A stretch of 64,000 nt of DNA from Acidobacteriaceae bacterium (GTDB lineage: Bacteria > Acidobacteriota > Terriglobia > Terriglobales > Acidobacteriaceae). Both the position numbers and the translations under genes were made by a program. This document shows positions 8,456 through 16,905 of this stretch, in pieces. Location of the stretch: assembly GCA_003131585.1 (NCBI GenBank), contig PKVW01000074.1:62001-126000 (forward strand), written 5' to 3'. The notes below the pieces were generated by a model. The model saw only the letters and a program-made list of their open reading frames with translations, was not told where the DNA came from and made no database searches. Position 1 is the stretch's first letter; each line of letters starts with the position of its first letter.

Positions 8456-9457
8456 CTAATCGGGAACGTCGTTATTCGGCGGGGTCTTCGTCTCGGGAGA
8501 AGCACCGGGTTGAACCTGGCGGTCGGTCGGCGAGTTCGGCGACGGATTGGGATTCTGAACGACGGGCGGCGCTGGCCGGGACGGAGGCGCGGCTTTGGGC
8601 GGAGCATCGGCTTCATCGTCGTCGTCGCTCACGGGCTGGAGCTGAGGCCTCGGGGCCGGCATCGGCCCTTCGGGGCGCGAGCTGAGAATGACGCGGTCCA
8701 GAGCGCGGGGATCGCTGGACGAACTCAGAATCAGAAAATTGAACTTCGAACCGTTCAGCAGGTGAGCCAGAACTACGGGCGCGGGCGCGGGGCCGAGGTC
8801 GCCCATGACGATTTCTTGTTCCGCTCCCGCCGGAATGGCGATCTCCGCCCCGGTGCGCTGGTGTACCGCGAAAAGAACTTCGGACAGCGTGGCCTTGTTG
8901 GAACTGATCGACAGCAGACCATCCTGAAACGAAACTTTAAGCGGCGGCCGCGCCGGAGGCAGTGCCACCGAAAGATGCGCGGTCTGGGCAGGATAAGTCG
9001 TATTCACCAGCACTGGCCCGGAGGCAGCATGGAATCCGGCTGTTTCCGCGCCCGCACTTCCTCCGACCTTCACGATCACAGTTCTTCCCGAAGGAAAAAC
9101 CTGGTAGTGCTGCGGACCGTTCAAATCAAGCACAATCCGGGTGACGGGCGGATTCGATGAGAACAAGCCCACGCGCAGGGACTTCACTTCTCCGCGGTTT
9201 ACCGCCTGGTTGCGTAACTGGGCCCCGGGGACCGCGTTCACGAAATCCACCACCAGGCGGTCGGGGCTGGTTAACACATTCGTTCGTGGGACGAGGTGAT
9301 CGCTGGCCTCGATCTCGATCTCAACCAGATTTGGCGTGCGCAGCACTTGCACCCGGCGAATCGACGGCACGCCCTGGGCTTGGCCCGCGACCGGCGCGGC
9401 AAAACATACTGCCGCCCATGCCAGCAAACCGGCAGCGGCTCTGAGGGAGCGATCCAT
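8456..9457 (-). CDS. AMIN-domain and STN-like secreted protein
   Basis: 333 residues with a signal peptide (about residues 1-28). Residues 30-130 form an AMIN domain (VLRTPNLVEIEIEASD, SPDRLVVDFVNAVPG, VTRIVLDLNGPQHYQVF), a domain found at the N-terminus of PilQ-type secretins and AmiC. Residues 165-245 resemble a secretin N-terminal (STN-like) segment: VSFQDGLLSISSNKATLSEV then LFAVHQRTGAEIAIPAGAEQ. The last 65 residues are Pro/Asp-rich and probably disordered. The secretin pore domain is absent, so it may be a periplasmic accessory to a pilus or envelope machine. Transcribed convergently with the Tad-type cluster. Confidence 0.8.
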   Translation of the reverse strand: MDRSLRAAAGLLAWAAVCFAAPVAGQAQGVPSIRRVQVLRTPNLVEIEIEASDHLVPRTNVLTSPDRLVVDFVNAVPGAQLRNQAVNRGEVKSLRVGLFSSNPPVTRIVLDLNGPQHYQVFPSGRTVIVKVGGSAGAETAGFHAASGPVLVNTTYPAQTAHLSVALPPARPPLKVSFQDGLLSISSNKATLSEVLFAVHQRTGAEIAIPAGAEQEIVMGDLGPAPAPVVLAHLLNGSKFNFLILSSSSDPRALDRVILSSRPEGPMPAPRPQLQPVSDDDDEADAPPKAAPPSRPAPPVVQNPNPSPNSPTDRQVQPGASPETKTPPNNDVPD

Positions 9458-9777
9458 GAATGCCCTTTTAGTGCGTACGTTACGCTAGGACGATTCTAGC
9501 AGCGATTGCGCGCCGGACCCCTTACGAAAGGATTACAACCTTGGGTCGGCCCCATGCGGGCAGCGGCGCCATTGCGTCAGCGGATTGAGCAGGACGTTAA
9601 GATCAGGACGTTAAGAAGATCAGGCTCCCCAGAGACGCGCTCCAGGTGCGGGTTCTTCTCGCCGTCAGAATACGGGATCGAGTAGGTCTGGAAGAACTGG
9701 GCGGAAGAACTAGCGGAAGACCGGGGCGTTTTCGACCGGCAATTCGATGGGCCCGGCGGTTCGGCCCTTTCACAACC
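9458..9777. other. Gene-poor intergenic stretch
   Basis: No supportable gene. It should carry the promoter of the AMIN-domain gene at its left side and the 3' region of the PEP-CTERM gene at its right. It contains two 14-base direct repeats (9590-9617) and a looser repetition of ggaagaact around 9690-9720. Confidence 0.6.
9590..9617. repeat. 14-bp tandem repeat, two units
   Basis: Two adjacent copies of caggacgttaaga(t/a), differing in the last base, at 9590-9603 and 9604-9617. Confidence 0.85.
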
Positions 9778-10743
9778 TCAAACGTGAGAAAGCTTGCGGC
9801 GGGCCTGCCAATAGATCGCAGCCAAGCCGGAGACAAACAACACCCACGTTCCGGGTTCGGGCACAACTCCCGTAGATCCGCCGCTGCCGCAAGGACCTAA
9901 TTTTTTCTTCTTCCCGCTTCCGCCTTCAGTCCCGGTGGTGCCCTTTTTCTTCACCGGTCCGCAAAGGCCCGCCGGTAATGGTGGAGGCGAGACGGATACC
10001 CAGTTTCCACCGACAAACGGGTTGTACAAACTCAGCGGCCCCGCCGGCTCCAGGCCGGGCGTTTCCGGCCGGTTGAGCAATGCCGACTCGAACGTCACGG
10101 GAGGCGCTTGCATCGCCGTGCCCTCGCCGGCTCCAATCGGTTGATCGAACTTTTCTGCCGTAGGCTCGGCCGGGGAAGCCTCCTGCTGCGGCTTCTCCTC
10201 TACCCGGTTGCCGCAGCGGCTGCGCGCCGTCATTCTTCCATCGGTGATGAGCTTTTCGCCCTTGTGGAGCGTTAGTCTTCGACGCGTCCAGTAGATGCGG
10301 CCGCCGATGCGATAGGACACATAGACTGTCCGGGCCAGCGTAAGGCGCACCACCTGCGCGCGATCATAATCGAATCCCGCATAGTGTGCCGCGACCACCG
10401 GATCGTGTTCCGCCACCCACTTCAATTCTTTCGCATCCTCAACTCCGCCGGGCACCACAGAATAGGGATACACCGGACGCGATAGCTTGGCATGGGAAAG
10501 AATCTGATTGAGCGTACCCACGCGGTTGCGGCTGAGTTCGGAGGCGTCGAAGCTGGGCGCGGACTGCCCCGCACGGAATAAGGACGGACTGAAATGCCTT
10601 AGCGCGAGCGTCGAGACGCTGGCGGTAAAAACCGCGACCACCGCGGCCGCGAACCAACGGCGAAGGAGTCGATTCCGCCGGTGACGACGGGTTCGCCGAC
10701 GCCTCCCTACCACCTGGACGTTCCCGTTCTCGGGATCGGACAC
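9778..10743 (-). CDS. PEP-CTERM sorting-domain protein with basic N-terminus
   Basis: 321 residues. The C-terminus is a PEP-CTERM tripartite tag: VVPEPGTWVLF, hydrophobic VSGLAAIYW and a basic end RRKLSHV, which targets proteins to exosortase-type processing. The N-terminus is odd: an Arg/His-rich stretch (GRRRRTRRHRRNRLLRRWF) precedes one membrane segment, more like a type II anchor than a cleavable signal. The middle has no domain I recognise; a Lys/Gly-rich linker precedes the tag. No exosortase gene is in this window. It is divergent from another PEP-CTERM gene at 11255. Confidence 0.82.
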   Translation of the reverse strand: MSDPENGNVQVVGRRRRTRRHRRNRLLRRWFAAAVVAVFTASVSTLALRHFSPSLFRAGQSAPSFDASELSRNRVGTLNQILSHAKLSRPVYPYSVVPGGVEDAKELKWVAEHDPVVAAHYAGFDYDRAQVVRLTLARTVYVSYRIGGRIYWTRRRLTLHKGEKLITDGRMTARSRCGNRVEEKPQQEASPAEPTAEKFDQPIGAGEGTAMQAPPVTFESALLNRPETPGLEPAGPLSLYNPFVGGNWVSVSPPPLPAGLCGPVKKKGTTGTEGGSGKKKKLGPCGSGGSTGVVPEPGTWVLFVSGLAAIYWQARRKLSHV

Positions 10744-11254
10744 AAACTACTCCTGCCTGCGGCGGCTATCCTGGGCCCCTGGAACGGGGACACTCCACCA
10801 CGAAACGATTAGGGGCACTTTGAATGCCATATCGCAGTAGGCGAAACCCACAAACTAAAGGAGATCCGCCTTTTTCTGGCGATCATCGTAGCAGATAGCG
10901 AAATGGTTTGCACAGAATATCCTGTGGATTTCCCCGAAAGGCTCAGGGCCGAGTGACTGGCGCCCGGAGTTTTCCCGGCAGCACGGGACCGCGGCCGTGG
11001 CCCCGAAAGTGACACTGGTAACGCCCCCAGCGTGCCATTTTCAGACGTCGGGCGCACTGGTAGTCTCAGTTCACGTTACGGGAGTCAGATTCACCGTTGA
11101 CGGAAATGCCGCCCCTTCGCGGCGCAGCCAGCTTTCAGCAAAGGCTTCATCTCTCCCTTAGATTTGCTGGCCGATCTCCCCCGATCGAAGGAAAGCAGGA
11201 TACGCTGTCGTGCCATTCATGGGCAGCCATCCTTGTTTGCTGGGAGGCAAACTC
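10744..11254. other. 511-bp intergenic region between two divergent PEP-CTERM genes
   Basis: No supportable gene on either strand. It must contain the promoters of both flanking PEP-CTERM genes. I found no convincing consensus promoter or operator by eye. Confidence 0.5.
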
Positions 11255-11902
11255 ATGCGTCTAAGCCGTTTTCATCTCGTACTCTCGGTTATGGTTCTCT
11301 CGCTGCTTTTCGCGAGCCCGGCCTTCGCCAACTCAGTCACCATGAAATATCTTGGGGGCACGGGCAGCGGCATCGGAGGCGGAGCCGTCTATCCCTACGA
11401 GTTTTCCATCAACGGCAGCAGCACGCCCACCTTTCTCCTTTGCGACAGCTACGACAACAACATCAATCTCAACCAGACTTGGAGCGCGACCGCTACGCCC
11501 TTCCTGCAAGGCATTGCGCACAGCATGTTCGGAGCATCGATGACTCTGGACTACAAAGCCGCCGGTTTGATCTTTAAGAGCATGCTTGCCGGAAATCTGA
11601 CGACCACGCAGGCGAATTGGGCCATCTGGGGCCTGTTCTCGTCGACCGCCGCATCGCAGTCCCAATTTCAGAGCACCGGCGCCGGCGCCGTCGATACCCA
11701 GTACCTTGCTTTGGCCGGTACCGCCTCCAATTCGGCTTTCAACGGATTGATCCTCTATACTCCCAAAAATGCAGTTCCGGGCTCGGGACCGCAAGAATTT
11801 ATAGGCTATAGCCCGGTTCCCGAACCCAGCAGCCTGATGCTGATGGGGACTGGGTTGGTCGGTCTGGCGGGAGCGATTCGCCGCAAGCTCGCCAAGACGT
11901 AA
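11255..11902 (+). CDS. PEP-CTERM sorting-domain protein
   Basis: 215 residues from ATG 11255, with GGGAGG about 10 bases upstream; this start gives a clean signal peptide (MRLSRFHLVLSVMVLSLL then FASPAFA). The C-terminal tag is canonical: PVPEPSSLMLMG, hydrophobic TGLVGLAGA, basic IRRKLAKT. The central region is a small polar domain without recognised motif. Such proteins are exported and processed by an exosortase, often in exopolysaccharide-producing bacteria. A strong hairpin terminator follows 42 bases downstream. Confidence 0.88.
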   Translation: MRLSRFHLVLSVMVLSLLFASPAFANSVTMKYLGGTGSGIGGGAVYPYEFSINGSSTPTFLLCDSYDNNINLNQTWSATATPFLQGIAHSMFGASMTLDYKAAGLIFKSMLAGNLTTTQANWAIWGLFSSTAASQSQFQSTGAGAVDTQYLALAGTASNSAFNGLILYTPKNAVPGSGPQEFIGYSPVPEPSSLMLMGTGLVGLAGAIRRKLAKT

Positions 11903-11943
11903 TCAACCGCGTCGCTCCACCCTTCTGGACGCAACGACCCTCG

Positions 11944-11971
11944 AACCGCGCTGCTCACCGGCAGCGCGGTT
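11944..11971 (+). terminator. Hairpin terminator after the PEP-CTERM gene
   Basis: Perfect 10-bp stem AACCGCGCTG / CAGCGCGGTT with an 8-base loop, followed by a T-rich tract (tcttcttt). It lies 42 bases after the stop codon at 11902. Confidence 0.82.
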
Positions 11972-12028
11972 TCTTCTTTGCCGCTGCCCGGAATCGTCGC
12001 TTCGGGCGCAGCGTGCCGCTGCAATCGC

Positions 12029-12853
12029 TTAAGTTAGACGCAGAGTCAGAGGCGGCAGGGAGATTCCCTCGACCTCAACTGTCCAGAGATCGCCTCTGCC
12101 GGTCGCATGTCCGGCTGTAAGCGTGCCGGTGCTGATGACGTCTCCAGCGCTCAATGGTTGGGCCGGGAAGCGCCGTGCAATGGCCGCGCCGAGCTCCGCC
12201 AGGCACAAAGCGGGGCTCCTCAAAGAGTTCCTGCCGGATCCTTCTTCCACAAACTCTCCGTTCTTCAGCATGCGCACTTTAAACCGCGGCAGCTCGTCCA
12301 TCAGCGTGGCGATGAGATCCGGCCGCACCCGTATCCGCTCGCCGATCACGAGTGCCGCATGAAGTCCAAAAGATGCGACGAAATCACCGGGCTGAAACTT
12401 CCATTCCGGAAAGGGACAATCGATGATTTCAAATCCCGCCGCCAGCCATTCCGTGGATGCAAGCGCAGCGGCGGCATCAAGGCCTTCACCCGTAACCGAA
12501 TGTTTCAAACCGAAAACAATCTCGGGTTCAATTTTCAGCGAACGAGGACATGCCAGCGTCAGCGCGGCGGAATTGTTGTCGCCGTAATGCACCGTGTCGT
12601 CGTACATGTGAGCCCAGACCAGAGTTTCAAGTTTGAGCGCACGCCACATGGCCTTGTTGGCATAGCCAACCTTGCGACCGACGGCTCTGTGTCCACCAGC
12701 TTCGCGGAACTGCTTGAGTTTTGCTTCCACCGCATAAGCCGCGTTAAGGTCGAAACCGGGGCGTCCAGACGGCGGAACAGCGACCATCTGCCCTGTCTCA
12801 TACGCGGACATCAGTTCACGCGCTAAAGTTTCGATCTCATGATTCTGCGACAT
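12029..12853 (-). CDS. FAH-superfamily hydratase, 2-keto-4-pentenoate hydratase-like
   Basis: 274 residues from the ATG at 12853. The protein has the layout of the 2-hydroxypenta-2,4-dienoate hydratase / oxaloacetate-type FAH fold: VGRKVGYANKAMW, a metal-binding glutamate pair in IEPEIVFGL, GFEIIDC and the C-terminal GDVISTGTLTAGHA. In meta-cleavage pathways such enzymes hydrate a 2-oxo-4-enoate. No other aromatic-catabolism genes are nearby, so the substrate is unknown. It stands alone, and its upstream 300 bases are gene-free. Confidence 0.82.
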   Translation of the reverse strand: MSQNHEIETLARELMSAYETGQMVAVPPSGRPGFDLNAAYAVEAKLKQFREAGGHRAVGRKVGYANKAMWRALKLETLVWAHMYDDTVHYGDNNSAALTLACPRSLKIEPEIVFGLKHSVTGEGLDAAAALASTEWLAAGFEIIDCPFPEWKFQPGDFVASFGLHAALVIGERIRVRPDLIATLMDELPRFKVRMLKNGEFVEEGSGRNSLRSPALCLAELGAAIARRFPAQPLSAGDVISTGTLTAGHATGRGDLWTVEVEGISLPPLTLRLT

Positions 12854-13165
12854 AAGTTGGTTCAGCTTTCGCGGCACTCTCCGGCGAATTCGGAGCGCGC
12901 GAGTGCATAGCGCCGATTCGCGGCATGGGTGGTCCAGACGCTCAGCATCTTACACCAGCCGTTTCTCAGCACGGGACTCCCACAGCGCCGCACCACAAGT
13001 GAATTTTGCCGTCAGGCAAATCTCGCTTCTCTCACTTCCTGCGCATCGCTGGCGATGAGACATCACGCCCTCGTCGGCAGCGCACGTCAAACCACCTTAG
13101 TCGCCGCGCTGGCGCACCCAGTGGATACATTTGACTCCGCACTGGCGCCCTGCCATGATGTCGCC
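12854..13165. other. Intergenic stretch without a supportable gene
   Basis: About 310 bases between the divergent FAH-family gene and the small zinc-finger-like gene. Open frames here lack coding character. Promoters for both neighbours are expected but none stands out. Confidence 0.5.
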
Positions 13166-13375
13166 ATGCCGGACCGGAAGCTCAAGATCGTCAAATTCAT
13201 CGGGAGCACACCTAACACCGCATATTGCGATGTCTGCAAATTAGCCTTCCGGACGCGGCGGGAATTTATCACCGACGCTGACAAAGCCAAACAGCAGCTT
13301 CAATCCGACTTCGAAAAGCATGAGTGCAAACCGGAGGAGGGCGCCGTCAATGACGCCCTCGACCACATCCGGTAA
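13166..13375 (+). CDS. Small CxxC zinc-finger-like protein, unknown function
   Basis: 69 residues from ATG 13166. It contains CDVCKLAFRTRREF near residues 20-33 and HEC near residue 54, which could form a Cys-Cys-His-Cys zinc site. The remainder is charged and helical (DADKAKQQLQSDFEKHEC). I do not recognise a named family. It is a single gene between the FAH-family enzyme and malate synthase. Confidence that it is coding rests on the conserved-looking metal-site spacing and sensible composition. Confidence 0.6.
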   Translation: MPDRKLKIVKFIGSTPNTAYCDVCKLAFRTRREFITDADKAKQQLQSDFEKHECKPEEGAVNDALDHIR

Positions 13376-13545
13376 GCGGGCACTCCACCATTTCCAATTG
13401 AGTGGATAGGAGCCTTGCTAAAGCCGCCTCACCGGCTTTCGGCATTTTTGCGATAGGATAAGTCCAGGGAATAAAAAAGACGCGAGCGCCGCTGGCTTTG
13501 CCCAACACTCCGTTGCCGGCAGGGCAGGGCGAAGGATCTGATCCC

Positions 13546-15117
13546 ATGGCATTGCATACTGAAAACCCCACATCGCAATACATGAATTACGCGCCGGCGG
13601 ATTTGAATCCGCATCAGGATCTCCCCAAGGGATTTTTTGATTTCCTGTTGCCGCTTCACAAACGATTCACCCCCTGGCAACAGAAGCTGGTTGCGAAACG
13701 CGCGGAGGTGTTGCAGTTGTCGCATCGCGGGCAGCCGCCAAACTATTTGCCCGCCTCGGAGGCAACTACTTCCGGCTGGCGGATCGAAGTGCCCGATTGG
13801 TGCGCGGATCAGCGCAACCAGATGACCGGCCCGGCCGACGACGCCGAGTTGACGGTAAAATTATTGAACTCCGGCTCTCCCGCCGTCATGCTCGACCTGG
13901 AAGATTCCACAGCGAACACTTGGGAGAACATCATGTTGGCGATCAAAAACACCATCGCCGCCTACCGGTATGATCTCAGCTACGACGACAAGAAGCGGCA
14001 AAAAAAAGTCACGGTGCAGCGCTCGAAAACCGTGACTTGGGTGCGTCCCCGCGGGTTGCACGTCAGCCAGAGCGGAGTGATCAAGGACGAGATCATGTCC
14101 GCTTCCCTGTTCGATCTAGCCCTGATCTGGTACCAGATCGATCCGGCTCGGTTGCCGCACAACTTCTCCGTGTATATCCCGAAGAGCGAATCGGCGGAGG
14201 AGGCCTTGTGGTGGCGCGATCTCTTCCAGGCTTTCGCCAAACACAAAGGCTTGCCTCAGGACTACATCAAATGCATGGCGCTGGTCGAGGCGCACCCGCT
14301 GGCATATCAGATGGAAGAATTTCTTTTCAATCTTCGCGGCCACTGCCTCGGATTGAACCTCGGCCGCTGGGATTACATGGCCTCGCTGATCCATTTCATG
14401 CTCGGGGATCCCAATTGGATTTTGCCGGACCGCAACACCATCCCGCACGATGTAGCGTTCTTCCAGAACTTCCGCACCCTGATGCCCGAGATTTGCCACA
14501 AGCACGGAGCTCACGCGATTGGCGGAATGACCGCTCTTTTTCCCAGCCGCACCGACGCGGAATTGAACGAGCGCGCCATGCAAGTTCTCAAGCAAGACAA
14601 GAAGAACGAAGCCGACTGCTTGATGGATGGAGCGTGGACCGGCCATCCTGACCAAAACGAAATCGCAGTCGCCCAATTCCCCTATCCCAATCAGATTGCA
14701 AAACGGCCCAAGCTGCCGGATTCGCATCCCGATCTGCGGCCAATCCCGAAAGGCGTTGGCGCAACCACTCTTGCCGGAACACGAGCGGCCGTGCGCACCG
14801 TGATTCGCTATCGCAACGGCGTGCTCAACGGCAAAGGCGCCAGCCTGCTCGATGGCTACATGGAAGATCTGGCCACCGACCGCATCTACCGCTTGATGAT
14901 TACGCAGCGCGTGCGCCATAAAGTGAAAGTAGCCGGCGACGACGGCAAGCCGATCGAACACTCTCCCGCTTTGGTGACCCGTTTGTTCGACGAAGAACTG
15001 ACCAAGCTTCAGCAGAACCCGCCAGCAGAAATCGATCAGAAAGCAGCAGCGACACTCCCCGAAGCGCGCCGCATCGCGGAGGAGATGATTGTGCAAGGCC
15101 ACCACTCGCCGATCTAG
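13546..15117 (+). CDS. aceB: Malate synthase A
   Basis: 523 residues from ATG 13546 (GAAGGA upstream), the usual size for malate synthase A. Condenses glyoxylate with acetyl-CoA to malate in the glyoxylate shunt. Conserved blocks include VPDWCADQRNQMTGPADDAE, VMLDLEDSTANTWEN, the catalytic-arginine region WVRPRGLHVSQ, GRWDYMASLIH, and the C-terminal ALVTRLFDEEL. Isocitrate lyase is not adjacent in this window. Together with the oxalate/glyoxylate genes at 20734-30613 it offers a sink for glyoxylate, although it is 5.6 kb away and not in the same operon. Confidence 0.95.
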   Translation: MALHTENPTSQYMNYAPADLNPHQDLPKGFFDFLLPLHKRFTPWQQKLVAKRAEVLQLSHRGQPPNYLPASEATTSGWRIEVPDWCADQRNQMTGPADDAELTVKLLNSGSPAVMLDLEDSTANTWENIMLAIKNTIAAYRYDLSYDDKKRQKKVTVQRSKTVTWVRPRGLHVSQSGVIKDEIMSASLFDLALIWYQIDPARLPHNFSVYIPKSESAEEALWWRDLFQAFAKHKGLPQDYIKCMALVEAHPLAYQMEEFLFNLRGHCLGLNLGRWDYMASLIHFMLGDPNWILPDRNTIPHDVAFFQNFRTLMPEICHKHGAHAIGGMTALFPSRTDAELNERAMQVLKQDKKNEADCLMDGAWTGHPDQNEIAVAQFPYPNQIAKRPKLPDSHPDLRPIPKGVGATTLAGTRAAVRTVIRYRNGVLNGKGASLLDGYMEDLATDRIYRLMITQRVRHKVKVAGDDGKPIEHSPALVTRLFDEELTKLQQNPPAEIDQKAAATLPEARRIAEEMIVQGHHSPI

Positions 15118-15370
15118 GCTTTTGAGATCGCAATTTGTGATCTCAAGCTGTGGGCCAGTTGACGCTGTTGATTTCTCCTCGAAACAAATTTTCGCCGAGG
15201 CCATCGCAGCGGGTTAGCTGGTATGCGCTGCGATTCGAAGTCTCGATACCCCCCTCCCCCCTGGGGTCTAGTGGAATCATCGGGTTAGCAGGAAATTCCC
15301 CGTAAAATCCGGATGGCAAAGAACTTAGATACTATAATCCGTGAAACAAAGGACTTAGGGGCGTGATGAA
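15118..15370. other. Intergenic stretch between malate synthase and the IS target
   Basis: No supportable gene. A C/G-rich run occurs near 15249-15265. The stretch leads into the short frame interrupted by the IS element. Confidence 0.5.
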
Positions 15371-15447
15371 GTGGGTTCACCCAACCGTCATGGCCTCGAC
15401 CATGATTGCGCAACTTCGACGGTGGGCGCAAGGTCAGATGTCACATG
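15371..15447 (+). pseudogene. 5' fragment of a small frame split by the IS element
   Basis: Starting at GTG 15371 (in-frame stop at 15356), a reading frame runs into the IS left end. Removing the IS and one target copy joins it in frame to 16906-17155, giving 108 codons. The fragment encodes about 25 residues and has no recognised motif. That the frame was ever a gene is inference. Confidence 0.35.
15439..15447. repeat. Left target-site duplication of the IS element
   Basis: TGTCACATG immediately before the left terminal repeat; the identical 9 bases recur at 16897-16905 just after the right terminal repeat. Because of a G at the junction the true duplication may be 8 bases, the length usual for IS1595-type elements. 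Confidence 0.9.
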
Positions 15448-15535
15448 GGTAAGTATCCCTTGAGGACAAGTATGCTAAAATCGGCACACGTGGCCTATAA
15501 TCGCAAACCGCTTCGGAGGGTTCGCCAGCGGGCAG

Positions 15536-15757
15536 CTAGCTTCGCTGAGGTGGTTGTAACCCTTCCATGTCGCGCAGATAAGCTAGCAGTCGCATTGCGT
15601 CGGAAAACGGGATTGCCAGTTCGTACAGTTCACCTGTTCGGAGATTGCACTGTACAAGTACCCTGCTCCGCTCAGGGTGGTCATCGAACGCTTCTAGTGT
15701 TGCACCCGCGACCTGACTGACCTCTAGCTTTTTCATCTCTGGAAGTTTGTAGGGCAT
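15536..15757 (-). CDS. Small passenger protein inside the IS element, unknown function
   Basis: 73 residues from ATG 15757, preceded at ideal distance by GGAGG, which argues that it is translated. The sequence is well mixed and globular-looking (EVSQVAGATLEAFDD, ERSRVLVQCNLRTGELYELA, FSDAMRLLAYLRDME). I do not recognise a family. It lies between the transposase stop and the left end of the element, in the same orientation, so it moves with the IS. IS1595 relatives are known to carry accessory genes, but a role here is not known. Confidence 0.65.
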   Translation of the reverse strand: MPYKLPEMKKLEVSQVAGATLEAFDDHPERSRVLVQCNLRTGELYELAIPFSDAMRLLAYLRDMEGLQPPQRS

Positions 15758-15910
15758 GTCGCCTCCAAAACCGATTGACTATTCGGCATAGGTGCGCGAC
15801 ACTCCTTCTGGACGCGCACCGCGCCCGCCTCATGGCTACTCGCCCTGCATCTCCGGCCAAGAAGAATCAGGACGAGCCGCCAGTTTTTACAGAGTCCGAC
15901 TTTTTCACAC

Positions 15911-16849
15911 TTATGAAGAGGGCTTGCGAGACATCGTCTCGCTTGCCCTCTCCAGCATCGCGGCGAAAATCAGGTTCCCGGAATCGCGCCGGTTATAGCG
16001 GAAAGAGTACTCGTCAAGGTAGCTCTGCAAGTACTTCGCGCTGACCGAGTGGTACACGCCGCCGATCCCGCGTTTCACTAGACTCCAGAATCCCTCAATC
16101 GTGTTCGTGTGGACTTCACCCGCCACGTAGACCTTCGCGCTGTGATTGATGCGGCGGTGCTGATACCCCATGCCCTGCAACCGGGGCAGCGCGTTGTAGG
16201 TGGCCGCATCGTCCGTGTAGATCATGGTTTCAGGGAGCACGTATTCCTTCACAAGTGCACTCGTTGCGGCTATCGTCAATTCTGGGCTGACTTGTGCCAC
16301 GATGCGGCCCTTGCGCTCCACGATTCCCATCACGGTTGTCTTGTTGCCGCGATCCACGCCGAGCAGTCGCCCCGATCCGCCCTTGCGCCGTCCGCCGTGA
16401 TACATCTCGTCCATTTCGACTCCCGGAGTGCCAGCGCCGCCGAGCCGCAAATCTTCGCTCATCAGTTTCCGAATCTGGTGGAACATGCGCCACGCCGTCT
16501 TGTAGGTGACGCCCGTCTCCCGCTGAATCTGCTTCGCGGAAATTCCGCACCGCGTGGAACCCATCAAGTACATGGCGTAAAACCAGAGCCGCAATGAGGT
16601 GCTGGTTTTCTCGAAAATCGTTCCGGCCAGAGGGAAGATGTGATTCCCGCACGTCTCGCAAGCGTAAGCGGTGCGGCCCTTCACCCGGTAGTGCTTTCGC
16701 GGTTTCTCGCACTTGTGGCAGATGGCCACGCCGCCCGGAAAGCGCTGCTCTTTGATCTGCTCCAAGCAGGCGTCGTTATCCGGGAATCGGCTGTGAAAGT
16801 TTTCGACGGTGTAGCGGAGTTCTTTAGGGATTGTCTGTCGGCGGTTCAT
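15911..16849 (-). CDS. IS1595 family (ISXO2-like) transposase
   Basis: 312 residues. The N-terminus has the zinc-ribbon of IS1595 transposases (CHKCEKPRKHYRVKGR then YACETCG). The DDE-type core follows: GVEMDEMYHGGRRKGG with the first acidic residue, MIYTDDAATYNAL with the second, and HTNTIEGFWSLVKRGIGG with the third. The length and motifs match intact members of the family, and I see no frameshift. It lies within 16-bp inverted repeats and a target duplication, so it is likely the functional transposase of that element. Confidence 0.96.
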   Translation of the reverse strand: MNRRQTIPKELRYTVENFHSRFPDNDACLEQIKEQRFPGGVAICHKCEKPRKHYRVKGRTAYACETCGNHIFPLAGTIFEKTSTSLRLWFYAMYLMGSTRCGISAKQIQRETGVTYKTAWRMFHQIRKLMSEDLRLGGAGTPGVEMDEMYHGGRRKGGSGRLLGVDRGNKTTVMGIVERKGRIVAQVSPELTIAATSALVKEYVLPETMIYTDDAATYNALPRLQGMGYQHRRINHSAKVYVAGEVHTNTIEGFWSLVKRGIGGVYHSVSAKYLQSYLDEYSFRYNRRDSGNLIFAAMLERASETMSRKPSS

Positions 16850-16896
16850 GCAAGGGGTATGCCATTTGTTCTCCTTGGTGTCAAGGGATATTTACC

Positions 16897-16905
16897 TGTC
16901 ACATG
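16897..16905. repeat. Right target-site duplication of the IS element
   Basis: TGTCACATG directly after the right terminal repeat, identical to 15439-15447. Confidence 0.9.

Larger units (their letters stand above)
15448..16896 (-). mobile_element. IS1595 (ISXO2-like) insertion sequence, complete
   Basis: 1449 bases. Terminal inverted repeats are GGTAAGTATCCCTTGA at 15448-15463 and its near-perfect complement at 16881-16896 (15 of 16), with weaker similarity inward. Both ends are flanked by the same TGTCACATG. It carries a transposase on the minus strand and a small passenger gene downstream of it. Intact ends, intact transposase and an exact target duplication suggest a fairly recent insertion. 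Confidence 0.92.

Noticed and set aside
14116-15204. Long minus-strand frame opposite malate synthase
   Set aside because: It is antisense to a well-conserved enzyme and has no motif of its own.
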